From Chthonomonas sp. UBA2785 (GTDB lineage Bacteria > Armatimonadota > Fimbriimonadia > Fimbriimonadales > Fimbriimonadaceae): a stretch of 64,000 nucleotides of DNA. Position 1 is the first letter of the stretch. Each line of letters opens with the position of its first letter. Where the stretch lies: positions 1 through 64,000 of the forward strand of contig DEIB01000056.1 in assembly GCA_002352215.1 (NCBI GenBank), written 5' to 3'. This document shows positions 1 to 7,704 of this stretch, in pieces. The notes beneath the pieces were generated by a model. The model made no database searches, was not told the origin of the DNA, and saw only the letters and a list, made by a program, of their open reading frames with translations. The position numbers and the translations under genes are program-made.

Positions 1-164
1 ATGCCGTGCTTCACGCCGTGGCGCTGGGCCAGTTCGGTTTCCAGTTGCGTGTTCCATTTGCCCAGAACATAGGCCCCCGTTTCCATGATTTCGGCAATGG
101 CGGGGTCAATCAGGTGGCGTACTTCTTTGTACTGGCCAGGAATGTCCAAGAACGGGACACGCAT
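1..164 (-). CDS. DegT/DnrJ/EryC1/StrS-family aminotransferase, N-terminal part only
   Basis: Only the first 54 codons lie in the window; the gene runs off the left edge. The N-terminus (MRVPFLDIPGQY, then VLGKWNTQLETELAQRHGVKHGI split over about residues 33-54) matches the opening of PLP-dependent sugar aminotransferases, which transaminate nucleotide-linked keto-sugars for surface glycans. The catalytic lysine would lie outside the window. The ATG at 162-164 is supported by a -10-like TAAACT exactly 6 nt upstream, so the transcript is probably leaderless. The family call rests on a short segment and the sugar substrate cannot be told. Confidence 0.7.
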   Translation of the reverse strand, partial: MRVPFLDIPGQYKEVRHLIDPAIAEIMETGAYVLGKWNTQLETELAQRHGVKHG

Positions 165-170
165 GGTTGC

Positions 171-176
171 AGTTTA
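171..176 (-). promoter_or_regulatory. -10-like TAAACT, 6 nt before the aminotransferase start
   Basis: On the minus strand TAAACT is followed by GCAACC and then the ATG. Transcription about 6-7 nt after the -10 would begin at or next to the start codon. No Shine-Dalgarno fits in this spacing. Confidence 0.6.
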
Positions 177-210
177 GCGACTTTCGGGGGGCGCCGCGCG
201 GGCGGGGAGA

Positions 211-732
211 CTATCGGGTCCGGGTCAGGAGACCACCGCCGTCCTTCTTCCAGTTGTCGCCTTCTTTGAACTCCAAGATGAACTCCATCTTGTCGCCCTC
301 GGCCTTCGCCAGCGTGCTGCGGCTCACCATGGTCATCCCCATCACTTCCCAGGGGTCGCTCACGGTCACCAGCTTGTCATCCTTGTAGTCACCGGCCTCG
401 GTGCGGGCGGGGCCACCCCAGCTGGCAAACGCCCAGATGCGGAACTTGCTCATCTTGGGGTCATATGTGAGATAGACCACTTCGTCCACGGTCATGTCGC
501 CCAGGGTGTTCTTGGAATTGAACTGGTAGTAGTGCCCACCCATCGCCGGTTGAATGTCCATCACGGTCTTGATGTCGCCCATGGTGGAGCTCATCGTGCC
601 GCTCCATTGGCCCACCATCCACTTGATTTGGTCAAGTTCCTTGGGCGGGGCGGCGAGCGGGGATTCCTGGGCGTTAAGGGCAGGGACGAGGCCCGCAACA
701 AGCATCAAACCGGCAACGAGGCGACGGGTCAT
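211..732 (-). CDS. Exported protein, DUF1579-like
   Basis: The protein is 173 aa. It starts with a signal peptide (MTRRLVAGLMLVAGLVPALNAQ) and continues with a pattern seen in DUF1579-type proteins: WMVGQWSGTM near the start of the mature part, a YLTYDPKMSKFRIW strand, and a C-terminal EFKEGDNWKKDG. These are beta-barrel-like periplasmic proteins of unknown role. The ATG at 732 was preferred over an upstream start at 789 because it opens directly into the signal peptide and has a TACTCT hexamer 8 nt upstream. It is divergent from the histidine phosphatase, with about 50 nt between the starts. Family assignment is moderate; function is unknown. Confidence 0.65.
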   Translation of the reverse strand: MTRRLVAGLMLVAGLVPALNAQESPLAAPPKELDQIKWMVGQWSGTMSSTMGDIKTVMDIQPAMGGHYYQFNSKNTLGDMTVDEVVYLTYDPKMSKFRIWAFASWGGPARTEAGDYKDDKLVTVSDPWEVMGMTMVSRSTLAKAEGDKMEFILEFKEGDNWKKDGGGLLTRTR

Positions 733-740
733 GATGCGCG

Positions 741-746
741 AGAGTA
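741..746 (-). promoter_or_regulatory. -10-like TACTCT, 8 nt before the DUF1579-like gene
   Basis: TACTCT on the minus strand is followed by CGCGCATC and the ATG at 732. It lies in the short divergent spacer shared with the histidine phosphatase. Confidence 0.4.
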
Positions 747-782
747 CCCAAAGAGGGGGTGGGTGCGAGACAAGATTGTTGC

Positions 783-1409
783 GTGGCAAGCGGCAGAATC
801 TGGATAGCCCGGCATGGGGAAACGGACTGGAACCGCGAAGGCCGCGCCCAGGGCCAATCCGATATCGCCCTCAACGCCCGGGGCCGCGCGCAGGCCGAGG
901 GTTTGGCCCGCCTGCTGGCTGAAGCCCCCATTGCGCACATCTGGAGCAGCGACCTGAGCCGCGCCCGCGAAACCGCCGCCGCCGTGGCCGCCGCGCGGGA
1001 TTTGCCCATCCAAGAAGACGCCCGCTTACGCGAGCGTGGCTTCGGCGACTGGGAAGGGCTGCACTTTGATCTTCTGCGCCAGCAACTGCACGATCTCACC
1101 CACCCCGATGACCCCTACGCGCTGCACGCCACGCCCCCTAATGGCGAGTCAGCACTGATGGTGCGGGAGCGGGCGGAGACGTTCCTCAATGAGTTGCCGC
1201 ACCACCAGGATGTCCTCATCGTTACGCACGGCATGACCGGCGCGATGCTGGTGTCGGCCCTGCTCCAGGCCCCCGCTCACCTGGGGCTCTCTTTCCGGTT
1301 TGGCAATGCAGCGTTCTCGGAATTCGAGCGGAACGCGCGCACCCCGTGGCGGCTGGTCCGCTACAATCAAGAACCCCATGTCGAAGCCGCCGCGCCCGTT
1401 CTCCCCTAG
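783..1409 (+). CDS. Histidine phosphatase (phosphoglycerate mutase-like) family protein
   Basis: The protein is 208 aa. It has the RHGETDW phosphohistidine motif near residues 10-16, LSRARETA for the second arginine region, RERGFGDWEG, and the second catalytic histidine in VTHG. This fits a cofactor-independent phosphatase of the PhoE/CobC type rather than a glycolytic mutase; the substrate is unknown. The GTG at 783 was chosen over a GTG at 759 because it puts the protein start (VASGRIWIARHG) at the family's usual distance from RHG, and CAAGAT lies 6 nt upstream. Its last 32 nt overlap lnt, so the two are probably co-transcribed. Confidence 0.8.
   Translation: MASGRIWIARHGETDWNREGRAQGQSDIALNARGRAQAEGLARLLAEAPIAHIWSSDLSRARETAAAVAAARDLPIQEDARLRERGFGDWEGLHFDLLRQQLHDLTHPDDPYALHATPPNGESALMVRERAETFLNELPHHQDVLIVTHGMTGAMLVSALLQAPAHLGLSFRFGNAAFSEFERNARTPWRLVRYNQEPHVEAAAPVLP
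1362..1367 (+). promoter_or_regulatory. -10-like TACAAT ahead of lnt
   Basis: TACAAT lies inside the end of the histidine phosphatase gene, 10 nt before the lnt ATG at 1378. It could start a short-leader lnt transcript in addition to read-through from upstream. Confidence 0.4.
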
Positions 1410-2865
1410 CGCGGGGGCGGCCCTCTCGGCCGTTTTGCTCGTGCTGGCGTTTCCGCCGTTCGATCTGCGGTGGCTGGTGTTCGTGGCGCTCGTGCCTTGG
1501 CTGGTCAGCATCCGGGGGCAAGAAGCCCGCGCCGTCCGCCGCAGCGGCCTGGTCTTCGGATCGATTTTCTACGGCTACCAAATGTGGTGGGTGGTGCCGT
1601 TTGTCTATAAATGGACCGGCAGCCTGGTGAGCGGGCTCGTGCCGTGGGTGGTCACGGTGCCGATTGCCATGGGCTACTTTTGGCTGCAGGCCAGCTGGAT
1701 GGGCGCGGCCGAACGCCAGGGCCGCGCGTGGGCCATCCCCTTGCTGTGGGTGGCCATGGAATTCATCCGCAGCTACATCCCCGGCCTCGCCTTCCCGTGG
1801 GGGCACATGGCCACTCCGCTTTGGCCGTTCCCGGCGGTGTTGCAGTCGGCGGCGCTGGGCGGCATCTTCCTGGTGAGCGCCTGGGTGGTGCTGGTCAATC
1901 AGTGGCTGGCCGAGTGGCGCTGGCCGCGGGCCGACGGCGCGATGAACCGCTGGCGCACCGGGACGGCGGTGGTTATCGTCGCTTTGTTTGGCTATTCCTG
2001 GTGGCGGGCCAGCACCCCGCCCGAAGGCAACTGGCACGTGGTGGCCGCCGCCCAGCCGGGGGTGGACCAAGCCTTCACTCCGGTGGATGAGGAGCGCATC
2101 CGGCTGGATGGGGCCGGGCCGGAACTAATGGCCGACGCCGAACGGGCCGGAGCCGAACTAGTGGTGTTCCCCGAAGGTTTCGCCTCCCCCAGCGAGTCGG
2201 TGGTGCCCACGGCGGTGCTGGGCTACCCCCCGGCGGTGCCCGTTATCCTGGGCGGCAACCTGGTGCAAGGGGGCAAGCGTTACCAAACCGCGTACTCCTG
2301 GGACGGCATGCAATGGAAACACGCCAACAAAACCCGCCTGGTGGTGTTCGGCGAATACGTGCCCGGGCGCGACGTGCTGCCGTTCCTCAAGAACTTCAAC
2401 CTCCCGGCGGGGGACCTGACCCCCGGCGACCGCGTGCAAAGCCTGCCGGTGGGGCCGTTCCAGGCGGGGCCGCTGCTTTGCTTCGAGGGGCTATTCCCCG
2501 ACCTCGCGCTGGCCCAGCAGCAGGCCGGGGCGCAGCTACTCACGGTGCAGGCGATTGACGATTGGTACGCCGCCACCCCCGCGTGGGAGCAGCTGTATCC
2601 GGGGGCGGTGTTTCGGAGCATCGAGGCGGGCCTGCCAGTGGTGCGGGCCGGGAGCAAGGGGCGGAGCTACATCACCGATGCGCGCGGGAACATCGTGTCG
2701 TGGTTGCCGCACCGCGACCAGGGCCTGCTGACGGCGCGGGTGCGCGTGCCCGCCGGTGGCGATGGCTGGGCAGGGCGGATGATTTTCCCCTGGCTGTGCC
2801 TGTCGGTGGCGCTGGCCGTGATGGTGGCGAACTTGATTTCGCTCCGCTCTAAGAAAGAAGCCTGA
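1378..2865 (+). CDS. lnt: Apolipoprotein N-acyltransferase
   Basis: This inner-membrane enzyme adds the third acyl chain to the N-terminal cysteine of lipoproteins. The protein is 495 aa: an N-terminal set of membrane helices (about residues 10-205) and a C-terminal nitrilase domain. The catalytic triad is visible: Glu266 in FPEGFASP, Lys318 in KTRLVVFGEYVPG, and Cys368 in PLLCFEGLFPD. A last hydrophobic segment precedes the C-terminus. The start at 1378 fits the family length; it overlaps the upstream gene by 32 nt. The gene implies an outer membrane and agrees with the lipobox proteins at 29277, 30347 and 50408. Confidence 0.95.
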   Translation: MSKPPRPFSPSAGAALSAVLLVLAFPPFDLRWLVFVALVPWLVSIRGQEARAVRRSGLVFGSIFYGYQMWWVVPFVYKWTGSLVSGLVPWVVTVPIAMGYFWLQASWMGAAERQGRAWAIPLLWVAMEFIRSYIPGLAFPWGHMATPLWPFPAVLQSAALGGIFLVSAWVVLVNQWLAEWRWPRADGAMNRWRTGTAVVIVALFGYSWWRASTPPEGNWHVVAAAQPGVDQAFTPVDEERIRLDGAGPELMADAERAGAELVVFPEGFASPSESVVPTAVLGYPPAVPVILGGNLVQGGKRYQTAYSWDGMQWKHANKTRLVVFGEYVPGRDVLPFLKNFNLPAGDLTPGDRVQSLPVGPFQAGPLLCFEGLFPDLALAQQQAGAQLLTVQAIDDWYAATPAWEQLYPGAVFRSIEAGLPVVRAGSKGRSYITDARGNIVSWLPHRDQGLLTARVRVPAGGDGWAGRMIFPWLCLSVALAVMVANLISLRSKKEA

Positions 2866-2876
2866 ATCCAGCGCAA

Positions 2877-2964
2877 TGGCGGAGGAGGTGGGATTCGAAC
2901 CCACGGTCCCTTGCGAGACGACGGTTTTCAAGACCGTTGCAATCGACCACTCTGCCACCCCTCC
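2877..2964 (-). tRNA. tRNA-Ser, anticodon TGA, with encoded CCA
   Basis: The minus strand reads as a class II tRNA of 88 nt including CCA. The acceptor arms are GGAGGGG and CTCCTCC (one G-T pair), discriminator G, then CCA at 2879-2877. The anticodon arm has loop CTTGAAA, giving TGA, which reads UCN serine codons. A long variable arm (CGTCTCGCAAGGGACCG) and T-arm GGTTCGAATCC support serine. The 3' end lies 11 nt from the lnt stop on the other strand. Confidence 0.97.
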
Positions 2965-2979
2965 GCAGGGCCGACCCGC

Positions 2980-2985
2980 ATTCTA
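2980..2985 (-). promoter_or_regulatory. -10-like TAGAAT for tRNA-Ser
   Basis: TAGAAT lies 15 nt before the mature tRNA 5' end, which predicts a 5' leader of only about 8 nt. It is 9 nt from the TAGCAT element of the SDR gene on the opposite strand, so this is a minimal divergent promoter pair. Confidence 0.5.
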
Positions 2986-2994
2986 CCGACCCGG

Positions 2995-3000
2995 TAGCAT
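2995..3000 (+). promoter_or_regulatory. -10-like TAGCAT, 6 nt before the SDR gene
   Basis: TAGCAT is followed by GAACCC and the ATG at 3007. The spacing and the lack of a Shine-Dalgarno suggest a leaderless transcript. Confidence 0.6.
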
Positions 3001-3006
3001 GAACCC

Positions 3007-3765
3007 ATGGACTTGGGAATTGCGGGCCGCGTGGCCCTGGTGGCGGCGGGCACGAAGGGGATCGGTCGCGCCCTGGCCGAGGGTTTGCAGGCAGAAGGCT
3101 GCCGCGTCGCCGTCTGCGCTCGCACGCCCGTGGACCTGCCCGACGGCATGCGGTTTGACCCCGTGGACGTAAGCCAGCCTGCCGACCTCGAGCGCTGGGT
3201 GGCGGACGTGACCGCGCACCTTGGCCCGCCGGACATCCTGATTACGAACACCGGTGGCCCGCCCGCCGGGCCGTGGACGGAGATGACCGATGCGCAGTGG
3301 CAAAGCGGGGTGGACAGCACCCTGATGAACGTGGTGCGCCTGGTGCGGCTAGTGGCCCCGGGGATGCAGGAGCGCGGCTGGGGCCGCATTGTCCACGTCA
3401 CCAGCCTGGTGGCCAAGCAGCCGGAGCCGCTCTTGCCCATCAGCAGCACCCTGCGGGCCGGATTGCGGGCGCTGGTGCGCCTGCAAGCGCGAGAACTGGC
3501 CCCCCACGGGGTGACGGTGAACGGCCTGCAGCCCGGCCATACCCTCACCGACCGTCAGCGGCACCTAGCGCAGGTGCGGGCCGAGCGGGCCGGCACGGAT
3601 GAAGAGCAAGAGCTGGTGAAAGCCGGGCTGAGCATCCCCATTGGCCGCCTGGCCACCCCGGAAGAAGTGGCGGCGGCGGGCCTCTTCTTGTGCAGCCAGC
3701 CTGCGTCCTATATCACTGGGATTAATCTGACGGTGGATGGCGGGGCGCTCCTCAGCATCGACTGA
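3007..3765 (+). CDS. SDR-fold oxidoreductase-like protein with atypical active site
   Basis: The protein is 252 aa with a Rossmann fold. The nucleotide-binding loop reads AAGTKGIG (residues 13-20), close to the TGxxxGIG consensus. The NNAG position reads NTGGPP. The catalytic YxxxK is absent: the matching segment PISSTLRAGL has Ser in place of Tyr and Arg in place of Lys. GGPP with an LRAG segment matches an SDR subgroup described as resembling beta-ketoacyl-ACP reductases without the normal tetrad, so this is a family trait rather than decay. The substrate is unknown. The stop is 6 nt from the stop of the convergent kinase gene. Confidence 0.8.
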   Translation: MDLGIAGRVALVAAGTKGIGRALAEGLQAEGCRVAVCARTPVDLPDGMRFDPVDVSQPADLERWVADVTAHLGPPDILITNTGGPPAGPWTEMTDAQWQSGVDSTLMNVVRLVRLVAPGMQERGWGRIVHVTSLVAKQPEPLLPISSTLRAGLRALVRLQARELAPHGVTVNGLQPGHTLTDRQRHLAQVRAERAGTDEEQELVKAGLSIPIGRLATPEEVAAAGLFLCSQPASYITGINLTVDGGALLSID

Positions 3766-3771
3766 GGGCGA

Positions 3772-5457
3772 TTACATTTGGGCGCGGTAGAGATTCATGC
3801 GCTGTTGAATCTCGTAGGCCGTGTCTTGGTTGCCGTTGACGAACCCCTCGGCCTGATAAAGCGCCTCCATGGCGCGGTCAAATCGTCCGGCCTGGGCGCC
3901 CATTTCCGCCGCCCCTATGTAAACGCTGGCGGCCTGCGCGAAAACGATGTCCATGCCCTCCGGGTTGCTCATGCCGACAGCCACAAAGGCCTGGCTGCTC
4001 TGGCTCCATAGCTGGGCGCGCCGGGCGGGGTTCGGCTCATCCATCGCCGCAGCGACCAATCCCACGGCATCTTGTAGCGTGGGTCCGGAAGTGGCTTCTT
4101 CACGGGCTTCGGGCGGGGGAGCAATGATCCGTTCCGCACGCTCGCGGGCGGCATCCAAGCTGGGCTCCAGCCGGGCTTGCGCTTGCTGGGGCGTGGTGGG
4201 GATGGATTGCGCCGCGCCGGGGTTGCGGTCCATCGTCTCCGTCAGCGCGCCAATGCCGTAAATGACAAGGGCAAACAGCAGCCCGATGATGGCGACGGCC
4301 CACACAAACCGGCCCATGCACGAGCGGGTTTCGGGCGAAATGGTGATGGGACGCGGCGGCGGCGGATAGTAGATCGGCACCGGCACGTAGGTAGGGGTCT
4401 GGCCGTAAGGTTGGCCATACCCTTGCCCATAGGGGGCAGACTGCGGAGCGGGGCTGGCCGCACTTTGGCCGTAAGCCTGGCCGTAGACCTGGTTCATCAG
4501 CTGCGCCTGCGCGGGCGTGAGACCGGCCGTGGAAATCGGCGGCGGCACCAAGTGCGCGGTGGCGGGGTTTTGGTGCGGCCCGGCGAGGATGTGGCTGGAC
4601 GCCGACACCGGCGGCGGCACCACGGGCTGGTTCAGAGAGCCCTCGGCGGCCTTGAGGTCGCGAAGCATCTCCTCCGCCCCTCGGTAGCGCAAGGCGCTGG
4701 TCTTTTGCAGGGCCTTCTCAATCACGCGCCACAGCGCGGGCGGGCAATCGGCCGGCATGGGCGGGTTCGCGTTGGCAATGGCATAGGCAATCGCTACCAC
4801 GTTGTCGCCGGCGAAAGGCTTGCGCCCGCTGACCATCTCGTAGAGGATGATGGCGAGGCTAAAGAGGTCGCTGGAGACGTCCAGATCGCCGCCGTGGATC
4901 TGCTCCGGCGACATGTAGCTGGGCGTGCCGAACACCTGCCCGTCCATGGTGATATTGGGCTCGAAGGTCAGGCGCGCAATCCCGAAGTCGGTGATGACCA
5001 CCCGGTTGCCCGGCAGAATTTGGATGTTGTCCGGCTTGATGTCGCGGTGGATGACCCCGCGCCCGTGGGCGAAGGCCAATCCTTCCAGCACTTGCTCCGC
5101 CAGGTGCACCGCGTCCTTCGGCTTCATCGCCCCGCTGGAGTCAATCAGGTTCCGGAGGGTTTGCCCCTCCAGATACTCCATCGCGATGAAGTGGCGGCCG
5201 CTGGCATCTTGTCCAACTTCGTAAACCGTGACGATGTGCGGGTGCTGCAACGAACCCGCCGCGCGGGCCTCGCGCAAAAACCGTTGGAGACGTTCTTGCC
5301 GCTGGGTATCGGTGGCGCCAGGCACCATCGCCAGCTCCTTCACGGCCACACGACGATTCATGGCGGGGTCGTACGCTTCGTAAACGATATCGTTCGAGCG
5401 GGCGATTTCCCGGATGATTTGGTACTTACCAATCGTCGTGGGAGGGCTTTGGCTCAC
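3772..5457 (-). CDS. Membrane-anchored Ser/Thr protein kinase
   Basis: The protein is 561 aa. The kinase domain covers about residues 10-265, with Lys40 in VAVKEL, HRDIKPDN at 137-144, DFG at 157-159 and the APE-like SPEQ at 183-186. A linker rich in Pro, Tyr and YGQ repeats (about 280-375) leads to one membrane helix (about 383-405) and a roughly 150-aa extracytoplasmic tail without PASTA repeats. The glycine-rich loop is unusual: EIARSNDIVYEA replaces GxGxxGxVY and has none of the glycines. The start is a GTG with TATAAG just upstream. GH10-like gene 5505-7244 lies 47 nt upstream on the same strand. Confidence 0.9.
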   Translation of the reverse strand: MSQSPPTTIGKYQIIREIARSNDIVYEAYDPAMNRRVAVKELAMVPGATDTQRQERLQRFLREARAAGSLQHPHIVTVYEVGQDASGRHFIAMEYLEGQTLRNLIDSSGAMKPKDAVHLAEQVLEGLAFAHGRGVIHRDIKPDNIQILPGNRVVITDFGIARLTFEPNITMDGQVFGTPSYMSPEQIHGGDLDVSSDLFSLAIILYEMVSGRKPFAGDNVVAIAYAIANANPPMPADCPPALWRVIEKALQKTSALRYRGAEEMLRDLKAAEGSLNQPVVPPPVSASSHILAGPHQNPATAHLVPPPISTAGLTPAQAQLMNQVYGQAYGQSAASPAPQSAPYGQGYGQPYGQTPTYVPVPIYYPPPPRPITISPETRSCMGRFVWAVAIIGLLFALVIYGIGALTETMDRNPGAAQSIPTTPQQAQARLEPSLDAARERAERIIAPPPEAREEATSGPTLQDAVGLVAAAMDEPNPARRAQLWSQSSQAFVAVGMSNPEGMDIVFAQAASVYIGAAEMGAQAGRFDRAMEALYQAEGFVNGNQDTAYEIQQRMNLYRAQM

Positions 5458-5504
5458 TTGGGCTTATATTCCAAACGAATCGTCGGTACGTTTCGTGGCA
5501 GGAA

Positions 5505-7244
5505 TTACCATCCGGTGCCGGTTGCACCTTCAAACATCGGGAAGGGGGCGGGCATGTCGCCGCGCTTCCGCTGGGCTTCCCGCGCCTGGCGCAGTTGCCG
5601 CAGCAAGTCGGGCCGGGTGTGGGGCGCGGTGGCCGGATGCCGGAAACCTTGCTCGAAGTATGGCCAGAACTTATCAATGTTGTGGCTGAGGTCGAAAATC
5701 ATGATGCCCTGGGAGGTGGCGGCGGCGGCTTGCAACGCGGCGGGGAGGTCCTGCGGACGCGCGTCGAAGTTGCTGAGCATGATGCCCGCATATGTCCAAG
5801 TGTCGCCATCGGCCAGCCGGTTGCTCATGAGCGAGGCGGCCTCGACGGTATGCCCGGTGGGGCGGCCGCGCATCATGGCTTCGTAAATCGTGCCGACGCG
5901 GTAGTAGCAACCCGTAATCAGAAAATCGAGGTGCCGGGCGAAGCCGGTGGCCTGGTAATCGCGGGTGAGGAACGGGAAGCCGGCCTGGAGCTTATCGCTG
6001 CCGTAATTCACGCCGACCTTGGGGTAATCCCCGTACCAACTGCCGACGTAGGTGGCGAACTGGATGCCACTGGCCGGGGTGGCGACTTCGTTCCGCACGC
6101 GCAGGACGAACTTGGTCATCTCTTCGGCGCGCCATGCGAGCCAAGCGTCGTAGAAGCGGCCCGGCTGAACTCCGCGCGTGAGATCGGCATTGAAGGTCAC
6201 GGTGTAGATGTCTTGCGGCCAGCGTACGGGTTGCCCGATGCGCGCTTCGAACTGGGCTTTGGCTTCGTCGCTAAAGTCGCCCTCAATTCCATTGAACCGC
6301 AAGCGATCGTCGTAGATCAGGCCATCAATATCGTACTTATCCGCGAGTTCTTTGAGGAAAGAGATGGCGCGATCCTGGTTGGCTTTCAGGTGCGGATTCA
6401 TCATCAACGGCACCTGGTTATCGGCTTCACCGGTACGCATCCAGGCAGCTTCGCTCCCCAAGCTGAGGTTCGCGCCGGGCGCCAGGGACGCGATGAAACC
6501 GTGGCCGGCGGCCCGCCCCACCAAGAGGCGCTGGCCCGCCGCGAGAGTGGCCGGGAGACCCTCTTGGGTGGCAATCACCCTAAGGTTGGCATCGACGGTA
6601 GCCGTCGGACCCGTAATGGTTTGAGTCGGAATCTTGGCAAAAAGCGCGAGCGGGGTGTCCCAGGCGGCCGGATCCACCGAGGGGTGAAGACGCAGCCCGC
6701 CCAGGGTGGGGTAGGCCACGTAGATGACGCTCTGGAGTTCGGGGTGGCGATACCCCCAGCCTGGGTCGCCGAAGGGCGAGTTCGGCCCCGCTTGCTGCTT
6801 GGCAAACAGGTGACCCTCAGAGAACGCGTTGAGCGCTACATAAAGCCCAAGGCCACGCGCCCGCGCCGTCTTCACAAACTCCGGCATGGGGTCAAAGTTG
6901 GGGTCCATGCGGGCCTCGCGCCAGGCGGTCAGGCGGTCGGCGAGGGCGCTGGGATAAGTGGTCCGCCCGACAATCGGCTTGACATCGTAGACCACGGTGT
7001 TGAACCCGGCATCCGCGATCTTGTTCACCAGGGTGTCGATCTTCTCGGCGGAGTTCACGCGGTCCAGGTTGGCGGTGGCGTCAATCCACAGCATCCGGGC
7101 CTGCAAGTTCTGTTGCGCCGCCATCTCTTGCGCCACGCCGTATTTGGCCATGCGCGTATCCACCCGCACGGGCGGCAGCGCCAGCGGGGCCACGAGTTGA
7201 AAGCGGGAGGGCAGAGCAGCCGTCGCAAGCAGCGCCGAGATCAT
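5505..7244 (-). CDS. Exported glycosyl hydrolase-like family 10 (GHL10) protein
   Basis: The protein is 579 aa with a hydrophobic, possibly cleaved N-terminus (MISALLATAAL). Segments such as ARMLWIDATANLDRVNSAEK, GFNTVVYDVKPIVGRTTYPS, ARARGLGLYVALNAF and YDIDGLIYDDRLRFNG fit the TIM-barrel GHL10 family, whose members are thought to act on polysaccharides or peptidoglycan-linked glycans. DGLIYDDRLRF is the usual conserved acidic strand. The substrate is unknown. The ATG at 7244 has a TATTCT 6 nt upstream. It may be co-transcribed with the kinase downstream. Confidence 0.8.
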   Translation of the reverse strand: MISALLATAALPSRFQLVAPLALPPVRVDTRMAKYGVAQEMAAQQNLQARMLWIDATANLDRVNSAEKIDTLVNKIADAGFNTVVYDVKPIVGRTTYPSALADRLTAWREARMDPNFDPMPEFVKTARARGLGLYVALNAFSEGHLFAKQQAGPNSPFGDPGWGYRHPELQSVIYVAYPTLGGLRLHPSVDPAAWDTPLALFAKIPTQTITGPTATVDANLRVIATQEGLPATLAAGQRLLVGRAAGHGFIASLAPGANLSLGSEAAWMRTGEADNQVPLMMNPHLKANQDRAISFLKELADKYDIDGLIYDDRLRFNGIEGDFSDEAKAQFEARIGQPVRWPQDIYTVTFNADLTRGVQPGRFYDAWLAWRAEEMTKFVLRVRNEVATPASGIQFATYVGSWYGDYPKVGVNYGSDKLQAGFPFLTRDYQATGFARHLDFLITGCYYRVGTIYEAMMRGRPTGHTVEAASLMSNRLADGDTWTYAGIMLSNFDARPQDLPAALQAAAATSQGIMIFDLSHNIDKFWPYFEQGFRHPATAPHTRPDLLRQLRQAREAQRKRGDMPAPFPMFEGATGTGW

Positions 7245-7250
7245 AGGCTT

Positions 7251-7256
7251 AGAATA
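7251..7256 (-). promoter_or_regulatory. -10-like TATTCT, 6 nt before the GHL10 gene
   Basis: TATTCT then AAGCCT then ATG. The element sits in the 14-nt gap after the sufE stop codon, so GHL10 probably has its own promoter despite the tight packing. Confidence 0.6.
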
Positions 7257-7258
7257 GC

Positions 7259-7702
7259 TTAAACGTTTGCGGCGGCTTCAGAGTGCCGAACTTGGGTTTG
7301 GATGAGGCGGAGCGTGTTCATCAAGCCCATGGTTTTGCCCATGCTGAGACTGGCCCCGAAGAGGTCGTTGATCAGCGTTTCGGGCACCGCGAGGATGGCC
7401 TCGGCCTTCTCTCCGTCCAGGCCGGTTTTGAGTGCGTAGCTCAGCGCCATGGCCGAGAGCCCCTGACGGCTGAGGACATCAAACTCCAATTGATAGGTGG
7501 CATCGGGCTGTCGGAACGCCCACGCAAACGCCTCGCTTTCGCACCCCGGCACGCGCTTGGCCTCGTCGTAGGGGCGCTCCGCCCGTTCCGGCGGAATGGG
7601 CCGGAACTGTTCACTCAGCGAGATCAGGGCCTCGATGCGGTCACTGCGGTCGGTGAAGAACGAGAGGTCGTCCAGGATCTCTTGCAGGCGCGGCGGCAAC
7701 AT
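7259..7702 (-). CDS. sufE: SufE family cysteine desulfurase sulfur acceptor
   Basis: The protein is 147 aa. SufE takes persulfide sulfur from a cysteine desulfurase (SufS) during Fe-S cluster assembly. The start MLPPRLQEILDDLSFF and the motif RVPGCESEAFAW (active cysteine about residue 57) match the family. The start at 7702 was preferred over a longer frame to 7840 because of this homology. It begins 2 nt after the stop of the sulfurtransferase gene, so the two form an operon. No sufS or sufBCD lies nearby, and the sulfurtransferase may be an alternative partner. Confidence 0.9.
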   Translation of the reverse strand: MLPPRLQEILDDLSFFTDRSDRIEALISLSEQFRPIPPERAERPYDEAKRVPGCESEAFAWAFRQPDATYQLEFDVLSRQGLSAMALSYALKTGLDGEKAEAILAVPETLINDLFGASLSMGKTMGLMNTLRLIQTQVRHSEAAANV

Positions 7703-7704
7703 GA

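Noticed and set aside
4177..5886. Long plus-strand open frame opposite the Ser/Thr kinase
   Set aside because: It is Arg/His/Gly-rich and antisense to the HRD/DFG-containing gene; no start signal or family motif was found.
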